Below are positions 1 to 9,471 of a DNA stretch of 64,000 nucleotides, in pieces. Made by a program: the position numbers and the translations under genes. Below the pieces are notes generated by a model, which was not told the DNA's origin, did no database searches, and worked only from the letters and a program-made list of their open reading frames with translations. Source of the DNA: Virgisporangium aliadipatigenens (GTDB lineage Bacteria; Actinomycetota; Actinomycetes; Mycobacteriales; Micromonosporaceae); assembly GCF_016863615.1 (NCBI RefSeq), contig NZ_BOPF01000015.1:124001-188000 (forward strand). Direction: 5' to 3'. Positions within the stretch are counted from its first letter, which is position 1, and every line of letters begins with the position of its first letter.

Positions 1-380
1 TCCCAGGTGTCCCCGGAGCCACTCGTGTGCGTGCGCACCTCCGGCACCAGGCCGTGCTCGCCGGCCACGACGCCCTCGCCGGCGGCCAGCGCCGCCCCGC
101 TGAACGGGCCGGGGCCGGGCAGCCCGCGCGGATCCCCCGGGGCCGGCAGCACCAGGCGCACGTCGTCCGGGTGCAGCTTCGACAGCACCGCCAGCGCCCC
201 GGTCAGCGGCACGTCGGTCCAGGTGCCGGGCACGTCGGCGGCGAGGTGCTCCTCACCGGCCGCGATCTCGTCGGCAACGTCGTCGTAGGGCACCAGGCCG
301 GCGCGCCACGCGCGGACCCAGGAGACGAACCGGGCCGAGCGGCGCGCGGTCATGGTGGCCGCGTGCGCTGCGGGGGACAT
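1..380 (-). CDS. Conserved hypothetical protein, 3' part missing
   Basis: An open frame on the minus strand starts near position 380 ([13 protein letters not shown]) or at the ATG at 353 ([10 protein letters not shown]) and runs off the left edge, giving about 126 visible residues. The reading includes an [11 protein letters not shown] stretch and ends in a TSGSGDTW segment without a stop. I do not recognise a domain. It is divergent from the DUF3097 gene, with about 75 bases between the two starts, so the two may share a promoter region. Reality as a gene rests on the uninterrupted, normally composed frame and the fitting divergent layout. Confidence 0.55.
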   Translation of the reverse strand, partial: MSPAAHAATMTARRSARFVSWVRAWRAGLVPYDDVADEIAAGEEHLAADVPGTWTDVPLTGALAVLSKLHPDDVRLVLPAPGDPRGLPGPGPFSGAALAAGEGVVAGEHGLVPEVRTHTSGSGDTW

Positions 381-455
381 GCAGCACAGAGTACGTGCTG
401 GCCTGCGGTGTGTCTCGCAAGCCCCGGGCGGGTCCCCCGGCATACGGTGAGCGTC

Positions 456-1261
456 ATGTATGGCGAGGACGTGCTCCGGTCGCGACGCCCGCGCCGGATC
501 GTGCCGGAGATGGAGGCCGAACCGGACCTCGTGGTCGAGGACGCCGACTCGGGCTTCTGCGGCGCGGTCGTCGGCTTCGAACACGGCGCGGTGGTGCTGG
601 AGGACCGGTACGGGAAGCGGCGCAACTTTCCGCTCGCGCCGGCCGCTTTTCTCATCGACGGGCAGGCCGTGACGCTGCGCCGCCCGAGCGCGCCGGCGCA
701 GCAGGTGAGACGGATCACCGCCTCCGGTTCGATCGCCGTCGAGGGGGTGCGCGCCCGGGTCGCCCGCGGCAGCCGAATCTGGGTCGAGGGGCTGCACGAC
801 GCGGCCCTCGTCGAGAAGGTATGGGGCGACGACCTGCGCATCGAGGGGGTGGTCGTGGAGCCGCTGTCCGGGATCGACGACCTCGCCGGTGCGGTGGCGG
901 AGTTCGAGCCGGGGCCGGGGCAGCGGCTGGGCGTGCTGGTGGACCACCTGGTCGAGGGCTCCAAGGAGAGCCGGATCGTGGCGTCGGTGCGGTCGCCGTT
1001 CGTGCTGGTGACGGGGCATCCGTACGTCGACGTGTGGCAGGCGGTCAAGCCCGAACGCCTCGGCATCCGGGCCTGGCCGGTCATCCCGCGCGGGCAGGAC
1101 TGGAAGCAGGGGGTCTGCGACGCGCTGGGCGTGGCCGACCCGCCGGAGATGTGGCGGCGGATCCTGTCGAGCGTGCGTTCGTACAAGGATCTCGAGACGC
1201 CCCTCATCAACTCCGTCGAACGCCTCATCGACTTCGTCACCGACCCCTCGGACGGCGCCGC

Positions 1262-1265
<4 letters not shown>
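456..1265 (+). CDS. DUF3097 family protein
   Basis: This 269-residue protein matches, from memory, the actinobacterial DUF3097 family. It opens with a basic stretch, then an acidic segment around [14 protein letters not shown] and a [14 protein letters not shown] block. The centre carries [20 protein letters not shown], reminiscent of toprim-like folds, and the C-terminal half has [15 protein letters not shown] and [16 protein letters not shown]. No signal peptide or membrane segment is seen, so it is probably cytoplasmic. The biochemical role is unknown. The start at ATG 456 was chosen; an in-frame GTG at 447 is possible. Its TGA overlaps the GTG start of the next gene, indicating translational coupling with the oxygenase. 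Confidence 0.85.
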
Positions 1266-2200
<935 letters not shown>

Positions 2201-2230
<30 letters not shown>

Positions 2231-3475
2231 GGTCGCCACGTCGAGCGCGATCACCTGACCGCCCGCGTCGCGGAGCACCTTCAGCGCCTCGCCGTCGTAC
2301 TCGCCGCCGCGCCCGCGCCACCTGTCCACCCCGTCGGCCGCGAACCGCCACGGCTCCTCGCCGGTCGGGCCGAGCAGCAGTTCGGTGCCGTTCCAGCGGG
2401 ACTCGTGCTCCCGGCCCATCCACCACCACCGGCCGGTGAGCGGCACCAGGTCCTGTGGCGGCACGACCGCCGGACGCCAGGGCACCGCCGGCAGCGGTTC
2501 CCGGTCGCAGACGCCGGCCAGCAGTTCGAGGGCGAGATCCTCGGCGACGTTCTTGCGGAACGTGTTGGCCAGCACGACCACGCCGGTGCGGGTCGGCCGG
2601 TGCACCACGAGGGCGCAGCCGTAACCGGGTGCGGCTCCGGTGTGGCCGACGACGACGCGTTCGCCGCGGCGCCACAGCTGCAGGCCGAGGCCGTGCCCGC
2701 CGGTCCAGGCGTCCAGGTCGTGCACGGCCACCGGGCTGCACATCTCGTCGAGCGTCGTGCGGTCCAGCACCGCCGGGTCCGGGTCGGCGAGGAACGCGCC
2801 CCAGCGGGACAGGTCGCTCGCGGTCGACCAGAGCTGGCCGGCGGGTGCCATCGCGCGGGTGTCGTGCACCGGCTCCTCGCGCAGCGTCCCGTGCCACGGG
2901 TGGGCGACATATCCCGGGGTGTACGGCCCCTCGGGGAGGTAGGTCGTGCGGCGCAACGCCAGGGGTTCCAACAGATGCTTTTTGACGGCGTCGGTCCAGT
3001 CCATCCCGGTGATCCGGGTGACCACGGCGCCGAGGAGGCCGTAGGCCAGGTTGGAGTAGTGGTAGCGCGGCCGCGCGGCCTGGTCGGGCCCCAGCCGGTC
3101 GAGGAACGCCTCCAGTCCCACCCCCGGGCAGCGCTGCCACCACGCCCCGTCCGGCTCCCGCTGGAGCCCGGAGGTGTGGCTGAGCAGCTGCCGCAGCGTG
3201 ATCCCGCCGAGCGGCGTGCCCGGGATGTGCCGGTACAGCAGGTCGTCCAGGGCGAGATGTCCCTCGTCGCGCAGCCGCAGCACGACCGCCGCCGTGAACG
3301 TCTTCGTGATGCCGCCGATCCGGTACTGCAGTCCGGCGCCGGGTGCCGGGGTGGTGCCGGCGGTCGCGACGTGCTGCACGGCGCCGTCACGGAACACGGC
3401 GGCGGTCAGCGCCGGGACGTTCTTGTCCGCCTGGACCCTGGTGACCAGTCGGTCCACGAACGGGGCGGTCTGCAT
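2201..3475 (-). CDS. Beta-lactamase/serine hydrolase family protein lacking the catalytic serine
   Basis: This 424-residue protein has the penicillin-binding/class C beta-lactamase fold (PF00144-like) followed by a C-terminal extension of about 100 residues. The family nucleophile motif SxxK appears here as G55-I-T-K58 (codon GGC at 3311-3313), so lysine is kept but serine is replaced by glycine. The other landmarks remain: YSN within YHYSNLAYG, and HTG within [12 protein letters not shown]. No signal peptide is evident. A single base change (AGC to GGC) would explain the loss. It may be a non-catalytic binding protein, an inactivated enzyme, or a sequence error. The 3' end overlaps the convergent oxygenase by 30 bases. 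Confidence 0.85.
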
Positions 3476-3617
3476 GCGCTCCTCCAGTCAATGCCGGCGA
3501 TCAGGTCACCGCCTCTCAAAGCGGCCGTATCGGTCAACGCATCGGAGCCCCCTTCGTTACCTGCCATTGACCTGGCGGAGTGAGCCGACGGTGGTGAAAC
3601 CGTGTCAGGATTGCCTG

Positions 3618-4043
3618 ATGGATGTCCTGCTGTGGCTGATAGCGGGCGTCGTACTGGCCGTCGCCGAGATGTTCACGGCGTCGTTCTTTCTGGTCATGTT
3701 CGCCGCCGGCGCCTTCGCCGCGGCCGCCGCCGCCGGGCTGGGCGCACCGCTCGCCGTCCAGGGCGTGGTCTTCATCCTCGTCTCGCTGCTCGCCACCCTC
3801 GGGGTGCGGCCGCTGCTGCGGCAGTGGATGGGGCGCGACGCGGACGAGGCCGTCCCGGTCGGCGAGATCACCGGACACGAGGCCGTGGTACTCGAGCGGG
3901 TCGACGCCGACCAGGGCGTCATCAAGATCGACGGCGAGCTGTGGCAGGCCCGCGCCATCGACGCCGATCAGGTCATGGAGCCGGGCGAACGCGTCCGGGT
4001 CATCGACATCAAGGGAGTGACCGCACTGGTCTGGAGGGACTGA
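3618..4043 (+). CDS. NfeD family membrane protein
   Basis: A 141-residue short NfeD-type protein. Residues 3-70 form three hydrophobic segments (VLLWLIAGVVLAVAEMF; FFLVMFAAGAFAAAAAAGL; VVFILVSLLATLGV). The C-terminal part from about residue 85 is a small soluble OB-like domain (GEITGHEAVVLERVD, ELWQARAID, GERVRVIDIKGVTALV). NfeD proteins act with SPFH-domain partners in membrane organisation and quality control. The SPFH gene begins two bases after this stop, supporting that role. The ATG at 3618 was chosen because hydrophobic sequence begins directly after it. Transcription probably starts in the 142-base gap shared with the divergent upstream gene. Confidence 0.9.
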   Translation: MDVLLWLIAGVVLAVAEMFTASFFLVMFAAGAFAAAAAAGLGAPLAVQGVVFILVSLLATLGVRPLLRQWMGRDADEAVPVGEITGHEAVVLERVDADQGVIKIDGELWQARAIDADQVMEPGERVRVIDIKGVTALVWRD

Positions 4044-4045
4044 CC

Positions 4046-5215
4046 GTGGACGTCGTGCTGTTGGCAGTACTGGGCGGGATCGCCCTGTTGCTTCTGGTCA
4101 CCGTGATGAAGTCCGTGCGGGTCGTGCCGCAGCAGAGCAAATACGTGATCGAACGGCTGGGCAAGTACCACCGCACGCTCAACGCCGGGCTCAACATGCT
4201 GGTGCCGTACATCGACGCGGTTCGTAAGCCGGTCGACATGCGCGAGCAGGTCAAGAGCTTCCCGCCGCAGCCGGTGATCACCTCCGACAACCTCTCGGTC
4301 AACATCGACACGGTGCTCTACTTCCGGGTGATCGACCCGGTCAAGTCCACCTACGAGATCGCCGACTTCCTGCAGGCCATCGAGCAGCTGACCGTCACCA
4401 CGCTGCGCAACATCATCGGCTCGCTCGACCTCGAACGCGCCCTGACCAGCCGGGACGACATCAACCGGCACCTGTCCGGCGTGCTCGACGAGACGACCGG
4501 CCGGTGGGGCATCAAGGTCACCCGGGTGGAGATCAAGGCGATCGAGCCGCCGAACAGCATCCGCGACTCGATGGAGAAGCAGATGCGGGCCGAACGGGAC
4601 CGCCGCGCCGCCATCCTCAACGCCGAGGGCACCAAGCAGGCGCAGATCCTCACCGCACAGGGTGACCAGCAGGCCGCCGTGCTGCGCGCGGAGGGCAACC
4701 GGCAGGCGCGCATCCTGGAGGCCGAGGGCCAGGCGAAGGCGATCCGCACCCTCGTGGACGCCATCCACGCCGCCGACCCGGACCCGCAGGTGATGGCCTA
4801 CCAGTACATGCACCTGCTGCCGCAGATCGCCAACGGCCAGGCCAGCAAGCTGTGGATCCTGCCGGCCGAGGTGACGCGGGCGCTGGAGGGGATCGGCGGA
4901 GCGCTCAGCGGCGCCTTCGACGGTCCGGCCCGCCGCCCGGCCCGGGCCGCGTCGGCCGACGCGGACGCCGACCCGGCGCCCAAAGTGACCGAGGCCCCGG
5001 CGGTCGGTGCCGCGTCGGCGGCCGTGGAGGCCGAGGCGCGCGAGGTCGCCGCCGCCGCGACCCGGGCCGCCGAGGAGGCGACGGCCGAGGCCCGCAAGGC
5101 CACCGTCGTCGGCGGTGCGCCCGCGCTCCCGTCGACGCCCGACGGGGGCACGCTGGAGGATCTTCTCGGGAACGGTTCGGAGCGGGCGGCCGTCGCCCGG
5201 CCCGACAGCGCGTAG
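4046..5215 (+). CDS. SPFH/Band 7 (stomatin-like) membrane-anchored protein
   Basis: A 389-residue stomatin/QmcA-type protein. One N-terminal membrane segment (residues 3-22) precedes the SPFH core (QQSKYVIERLGKYHRTLNAG, VDMREQVKSFPPQPVITSDN). A coiled coil follows with repeating AEG/AQG units (about residues 190-235). The tail from about residue 290 is Ala-rich, charged and probably disordered. Such proteins oligomerise at membranes and scaffold proteases or lipids, and the neighbouring NfeD gene encodes their usual partner. The GTG start at 4046 follows a GGAGGG ribosome site at 4033-4038. It is translationally adjacent to the NfeD gene. Confidence 0.92.
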   Translation: MDVVLLAVLGGIALLLLVTVMKSVRVVPQQSKYVIERLGKYHRTLNAGLNMLVPYIDAVRKPVDMREQVKSFPPQPVITSDNLSVNIDTVLYFRVIDPVKSTYEIADFLQAIEQLTVTTLRNIIGSLDLERALTSRDDINRHLSGVLDETTGRWGIKVTRVEIKAIEPPNSIRDSMEKQMRAERDRRAAILNAEGTKQAQILTAQGDQQAAVLRAEGNRQARILEAEGQAKAIRTLVDAIHAADPDPQVMAYQYMHLLPQIANGQASKLWILPAEVTRALEGIGGALSGAFDGPARRPARAASADADADPAPKVTEAPAVGAASAAVEAEAREVAAAATRAAEEATAEARKATVVGGAPALPSTPDGGTLEDLLGNGSERAAVARPDSA

Positions 5216-5271
5216 CGCGTCCGGACCCGAGGCCCCGATCGGCGCGGCCTAGGCCGGCCTACCGTTGGGCG

Positions 5272-6102
5272 ATGATCACATACGCGGACATCGAACGCGG
5301 CGAGGCCGAGGCCGGCCGGGCGGCGTTCGATGCCCTGCCCACGCCGGTCCGTCAGGCGCTCGGCGCGACCTCGGCCCGGGTCGGCGGTGCCGCGGTGCAG
5401 GCCACCCGCCACGACCCGGGCGGCCCCCGGAACGTCGCCACGGGGCTGGGTGCGGACGGTCCGGTCGACGCTGACGTGATCGCCGCGGTCCTCGGCTTCT
5501 TCCGCGACGCCGGCGTCACCCGAGCCACCCTGAAGATCGCCGATCCGGCCCGGCCCGTCGACGGCGATCGGATTCGCCGCGCGTACGGGCTCACGCTCGG
5601 CCCGTCGACCGTCAGAATGGTGCGGCCGGTCGAGCCGGTGCCCACTGCCGGGACGACGCTGCGCATCGCCGAGGCGAGCGTCGATCAGTACCCGGATGTC
5701 GTCGCACTGGCGGTCCGGACGGACTTCGTCTCCGCCGAGAGCGCGGATGTGATGGCCAGCTTCCTGCGACGCGACAACTTTCACGCGTTCGCGGCCTGGG
5801 ACGGCCCCGACATGGTGGCCCTGAGCGTGCTGCGCTTCTTCGGCGACTACGCCGACCTGGTCGGCTCCGCGACGCTGCTGCCATACCGGCGGCGCGGTGC
5901 CCAGACGGCGTTCGTCGCGGCTCGCGCCGCCTGCGCACGTGAGCACGGCGCGCGCACTCTGCTGGTGGAGACCGCCCAACCGCCGAACACCTCGCACAAC
6001 AACATGCTCCGAGCCGGTTTCCGCGACCTGTACGTGCGGCACCAGTGGATCTGGCACGCGGACCCTCCGGACCACGACGCGGAGCAGACATCCAGCGGTT
6101 GA
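5272..6102 (+). CDS. GNAT family N-acetyltransferase
   Basis: This 276-residue protein carries a GNAT fold in its C-terminal half. The acetyl-CoA loop reads LLPYRRRGAQTAFVAAR (a variant of the R/Q-x-x-G-x-G/A signature), preceded by the beta strand FAAWDGPDMVALSVLR. The terminal strand contains NNMLRAGFRDLY, like the usual N..a...Y..~GF element. The N-terminal 120 residues (ADIERGEAEAGRAAFDALPTP) may be a substrate-binding or degenerate GNAT half. The substrate is unknown. ATG 5272 lies 57 bases after the SPFH stop. A second GNAT gene follows after one small gene, but the two proteins are only distantly alike. Confidence 0.8.
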   Translation: MITYADIERGEAEAGRAAFDALPTPVRQALGATSARVGGAAVQATRHDPGGPRNVATGLGADGPVDADVIAAVLGFFRDAGVTRATLKIADPARPVDGDRIRRAYGLTLGPSTVRMVRPVEPVPTAGTTLRIAEASVDQYPDVVALAVRTDFVSAESADVMASFLRRDNFHAFAAWDGPDMVALSVLRFFGDYADLVGSATLLPYRRRGAQTAFVAARAACAREHGARTLLVETAQPPNTSHNNMLRAGFRDLYVRHQWIWHADPPDHDAEQTSSG

Positions 6103-6202
6103 TCGCCGTAGGACGCGTCTAGTGATATCCCCGCATCCGCGGTTCACCGTCGAACTCGACTCCACCCGTGCTCGTTCTGGTGACGTTCGCGAGTCGCACA
6201 CG

Positions 6203-6532
6203 ATGCGGAGTTACGAGATGCCGAGCCAGTACTACCGGAAATCGCTCATCACCCTGGCTGCCGTGGTGCTCACCGGCGGGCTCGCGGCGGGCGACGTCTC
6301 CCACGCCGCCACCACCGCGCCGGAGTGCCTGTCGAACGGCATGCCGGTGCCGTGCTGGCAGGACGGCTGGGGTGAACTGGACCGTGCTGACGGCTGCTAT
6401 TACGTGGTCGAGGCGCCGCGACCGGCAGCCGACGACCCGGTGTGGGAAGGCCACCGTGTCGGCAGCGGAACGGTGTACCGCCAGCGCTGTTTCGGTGCGA
6501 TGGGCGGAGTCCTTGTATGGCGCCGCTTCTGA
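6203..6532 (+). CDS. Small secreted four-cysteine protein, probably shortened
   Basis: A 109-residue protein with a plausible signal peptide (basic start, then LITLAAVVLTGGLAAG and a cleavage zone near VSHAA). The mature part has four Cys in the pattern PECLSNG, VPCWQDG, DGCYYVV, RQRCFGA and a DDPVWEGHRVGSGTVYR block. From memory this resembles the N-terminal segment of longer exported proteins common in actinomycete accessory regions, which continue after the fourth Cys. Here the frame ends soon after (LVWRRF), so it may be a truncated copy. ATG 6203 was chosen; ATG 6218 is an alternative. The surrounding 400 bases look slightly less GC-rich than the neighbours. Function unknown. Confidence 0.6.
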   Translation: MRSYEMPSQYYRKSLITLAAVVLTGGLAAGDVSHAATTAPECLSNGMPVPCWQDGWGELDRADGCYYVVEAPRPAADDPVWEGHRVGSGTVYRQRCFGAMGGVLVWRRF

Positions 6533-6578
6533 CCGACTCCGACGCCGATGAGAATTGACACCGAAGAGAGGACGTAAC

Positions 6579-7382
6579 GTGTCTGTATCGCAAGCCGCTG
6601 TTGAGTCGAAAGACGTGCTCGTCACCACCTGGGCCGATCTGATCCGGGACCGTGGTGGGGACCTCAACACGGACCAAGGGGTCAGCTTCATGTGGGCCGA
6701 CAGCACGTTCGGATTCTGGAACACCATCGCTTTCACCGACGTGGACACACCGCAGGACGCGCTCGGTGACCGGCTCTCACGAGCTGCCTCCTACATGAGG
6801 ACCCGATCGCAGGCCGGCTATCTGTGGGTGTTCGAGGAACTGCTGTCCGCGCAGGCGAAGCAGGACTTGTTCAGCCGAGCCGCCGAGGCCGGTCTCCAGT
6901 TGGCGTTCTCCGGGTGCGGCATGGCCGGCGACCTGTCGGTCCCTGATCCGCACCATCCCGAACTGGAGTTCCGGCGGGTGGAGAGTGACGAAGAGCTGGT
7001 CACCTACGGCGAGATCAACGGCCGCGCGTACGGCATGACGCTCGAGGCCGGCCGGAACGCGATCGCCGGCTCGAAACTCTGGCTGCACGACGCCTACGCA
7101 TACGTCGGATACCGCGATGGACGCCCGGTAACGTGCGCCGCCACGATCGCCGCCCGCGGCTCCGTATTCCTGGCGCTCGTCGCGACGGTCCCGGAGGAGA
7201 CCCGCCGCGGATACGGCGAGGCCGTCACCCGCAAGGCTATTCACGAAGGCCTCAAGGAGACCGGTCACCGGCGGGTCGTACTGCACGCGACGCAGGCCGG
7301 GCGGCCGGTGTACGAGCGCATCGGTTGCCGTGCCAACACGCCGATCCACTTCTTCCAACTCGCCGACGGGGGCCGCTCCTGA
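6579..7382 (+). CDS. GNAT family N-acetyltransferase
   Basis: A 267-residue acetyltransferase with the GNAT core toward the C terminus. The strand GYRDGRPVTCAATIAARG leads to the acetyl-CoA binding segment VATVPEETRRGYGEAVTRKA, which holds the R-R-G-Y-G form of the P-loop-like signature. It ends with VLHATQAGRPVYERIGCR, the typical tail where a Tyr lies near the thiol. The N-terminal third (WADLIRDRGGDLNTDQG) is not assigned. The GTG start at 6579 is supported by a GAGAGGA ribosome site 8 bases upstream. It has no clear operon partner, and the substrate is unknown. Confidence 0.82.
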   Translation: MSVSQAAVESKDVLVTTWADLIRDRGGDLNTDQGVSFMWADSTFGFWNTIAFTDVDTPQDALGDRLSRAASYMRTRSQAGYLWVFEELLSAQAKQDLFSRAAEAGLQLAFSGCGMAGDLSVPDPHHPELEFRRVESDEELVTYGEINGRAYGMTLEAGRNAIAGSKLWLHDAYAYVGYRDGRPVTCAATIAARGSVFLALVATVPEETRRGYGEAVTRKAIHEGLKETGHRRVVLHATQAGRPVYERIGCRANTPIHFFQLADGGRS

Positions 7383-7445
7383 CCCGACCCGGCGGTGTGC
7401 GGTGCGGCCGGCAGCTGTCGGTGGGCGTTGGGGCATGATGCGTTC

Positions 7446-8276
7446 GTGCGTGCGACGACGGTCACCGACCCGGCGGATCCTCGCCTGGCGGACTACCGCG
7501 ACCTGACCGATGTGGCCCTGCGTAACCATGTGGAGCAGCCTCTGGGGCTGTTCATCGCCGAGGGTGAGCTGGTGCTGCGGCGGGCGCTTCGCGCCGGTTA
7601 CCGGGCGCGGTCGATCCTGGTGGACGCCAAACGGGTGGACCAGTTCGGCGACCTGGACGCCGGCGATGTGCCGCTGTACGCGGCGAGCGCCGAGGTGATG
7701 CAGGCGCTCACGGGCTTTCACGTCCATCGCGGGGTGCTCGCCGCGCTGCACCGGCGTCCGACCCGGCCGGTCGGGGAACTGCTCGCCGCGGCGAGGCGGA
7801 TAGCGGTCCTGGAGGGTCTGAACAACTACACCAACCTGGGTGCCATTTTCCGGTCTGCGGCCGCGCTCGGGCTGGATGCGGTTCTCCTGTCGCCCACCTG
7901 CACGGATCCGCTGTACCGGCGGACTGTGCGGGTGAGCATGGGGGAGGTGTTCGCGGTGCCGTTCGCCCGTCTCGATCCGTGGCCCGACGGGTTGGGACTG
8001 GTCCGGGACGCCGGCTTCACCCTGCTCGGAATGACGCCGGCGTCGGATGCCACGCCGATTCAGTCGCTGAGCCCCGGTCAACGCGTCCGGCCCGCGATTC
8101 TGGTGGGTGCGGAGGGGCCGGGGCTCAGCGATGATGCTCTCAAAGCGTGTGACGTGCGGGTGTCGATCCCGATGAGCGGGGGAGTGGACTCCCTGAACGT
8201 CGCGACCGCCTCAGCCATCGCGTTCTGGGAGCTCGCGCGCGAGGATCAGCGCTCCGGACAGTCGGAGATCCGTTGA
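7446..8276 (+). CDS. TrmH/SpoU family RNA 2'-O-methyltransferase
   Basis: A 276-residue SPOUT-class methyltransferase. The N-terminal substrate-binding domain (NHVEQPLGLFIAEGELVLRRAL) precedes the knotted catalytic domain. All three SpoU motifs are visible: LEGLNNYTNLGAIFRSAAAL, ILVGAEGPGLS, and IPMSGGVDSLNVATASAIAF. These bind S-adenosylmethionine and methylate a ribose 2'-OH in rRNA or tRNA; the exact target cannot be inferred. The GTG at 7446 was chosen because homology to the family starts just after it. It stands alone and converges on the flavoenzyme gene 36 bases downstream. Confidence 0.88.
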   Translation: MRATTVTDPADPRLADYRDLTDVALRNHVEQPLGLFIAEGELVLRRALRAGYRARSILVDAKRVDQFGDLDAGDVPLYAASAEVMQALTGFHVHRGVLAALHRRPTRPVGELLAAARRIAVLEGLNNYTNLGAIFRSAAALGLDAVLLSPTCTDPLYRRTVRVSMGEVFAVPFARLDPWPDGLGLVRDAGFTLLGMTPASDATPIQSLSPGQRVRPAILVGAEGPGLSDDALKACDVRVSIPMSGGVDSLNVATASAIAFWELAREDQRSGQSEIR

Positions 8277-8312
8277 AGCGCGGCCGGTCCTCGATGCCCG
8301 TGAGGATCCCGT

Positions 8313-9404
8313 TTACAGCGCCATGGACACCGGCGGCTCGTCGGTGAGCAGCAGCCGGCTGTGATCTTCGGCGGTGATGAACGGGTTCAGCCCGGCGTAC
8401 CGGGTGCCGACCTCGACATCGCGCCAGAACCGCTGCAGGGGGTTGGCGTGCTGGAAGCCGCTCGCGCCGTGCAGGTCGAGCAGCTTGCCCAGCGCGGCGC
8501 GGCACTCCTGGGCGGCGGTGACCAGCTCCATGCGCAGCGTCGAGCGGTCGAGCGACGGCATGGGCGGCACGTCGCCGGTACGGTCGAGCAGCTCGGCGAC
8601 CCGGATCGAGCGCTCCACAGCCGCGTCGACCAGCCGGGTCGCCTCGGCGAACCACAGCCGCGCCAGCGGCGAGTCGGCCATCCGCCGGTAGGTGGTCTGG
8701 AACGGCGCCTTGTCGCCGCGCAGCAACTCCTCGACGACCTGGTGCGCGCCCTTGGCGGCCCCGAGCATCGGCGCCAGGTGGGCCAGCACCGCGCCGATCG
8801 TGAGCCGGGCCGGCGGCTGCGGCATCGTCGCGCCGGGCGGCGGCAGGGCGACGAACGCGTCCTCGACGAACACGCCGTCGGCGACAAGAGTGTGGCTGCC
8901 GGTCCCACCCAGTCCGGCGGCGTCCCACGACCGTTCGACCGTCAGGTCGGCGACGGGCACCAGCACTCCTGCCCCGCCGGCCGGCGCTCCGTCACGGACG
9001 ATCGGCGTGACCAGGAACGCCCACGTGGCGACCTCGCAGCCCGAGGCCATGCGCCACTTGCCGGTCAGCGACAGCCCGCCCGGCACCGTCTCGCCGTGAC
9101 CGCCGATGACCCCGCTCGCGCAGACCACGCAGTGCGGGTCGGCGAAGTACGCGTCACGGGCCCGGCCGGTCTGCACCGCGCCCGTCATGAGCTTCGCCGC
9201 CGAGGACAGCGAGAACACCCACGCGGTCGACGGGCAGCCCTGGCCGAGCTCGACCGCCACCCGCACGAGCGTGGGCAGGTTCGCGCCGTGACCGCCGTAC
9301 TCGCGGGGCACGGTGATCGCGAACAGTCCTGCCTCGCGGACGGCGTCCACGCTGGCCGGCGCGGGGGTAAGGTCCCGCTCGGTCAGCCCGGCGTTGTCGC
9401 GCAA
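8313..9404 (-). CDS. Acyl-CoA dehydrogenase-fold flavoprotein (type 2 C-terminal domain)
   Basis: About 363 residues of an acyl-CoA dehydrogenase-like flavoenzyme of the group that includes class D flavin monooxygenases. Visible landmarks are EAGLFAITVPREYGGHGANL near the start, the flavin-binding middle (SLTGKWRMASGCEVATWAFL), and the C-terminal helix bundle with GASGFQHANPLQRFWRDVE. The only standard start in this frame is TTG at 9404. Family-like sequence (ILDADALVDRARDIVK) continues upstream in the same frame with no ATG or GTG. An ATG at 9475 overlaps the stop of the preceding regulator but lies in another frame, so a single-base indel near the start is likely. Operon with the MmyB-like regulator upstream. 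Confidence 0.75.
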   Translation of the reverse strand: MRDNAGLTERDLTPAPASVDAVREAGLFAITVPREYGGHGANLPTLVRVAVELGQGCPSTAWVFSLSSAAKLMTGAVQTGRARDAYFADPHCVVCASGVIGGHGETVPGGLSLTGKWRMASGCEVATWAFLVTPIVRDGAPAGGAGVLVPVADLTVERSWDAAGLGGTGSHTLVADGVFVEDAFVALPPPGATMPQPPARLTIGAVLAHLAPMLGAAKGAHQVVEELLRGDKAPFQTTYRRMADSPLARLWFAEATRLVDAAVERSIRVAELLDRTGDVPPMPSLDRSTLRMELVTAAQECRAALGKLLDLHGASGFQHANPLQRFWRDVEVGTRYAGLNPFITAEDHSRLLLTDEPPVSMAL

Positions 9405-9471
9405 CGTCTTGACGATGTCACGGGCGCGGTCGACAAGAGCGTCGGCATCGAGAATTGTCGTTGGCGCTGGG

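Noticed and set aside
5216-5271. GGCCTAGGCC palindrome after the SPFH gene as a terminator
   Set aside because: Only a 10-base palindrome without a loop; too weak to call.
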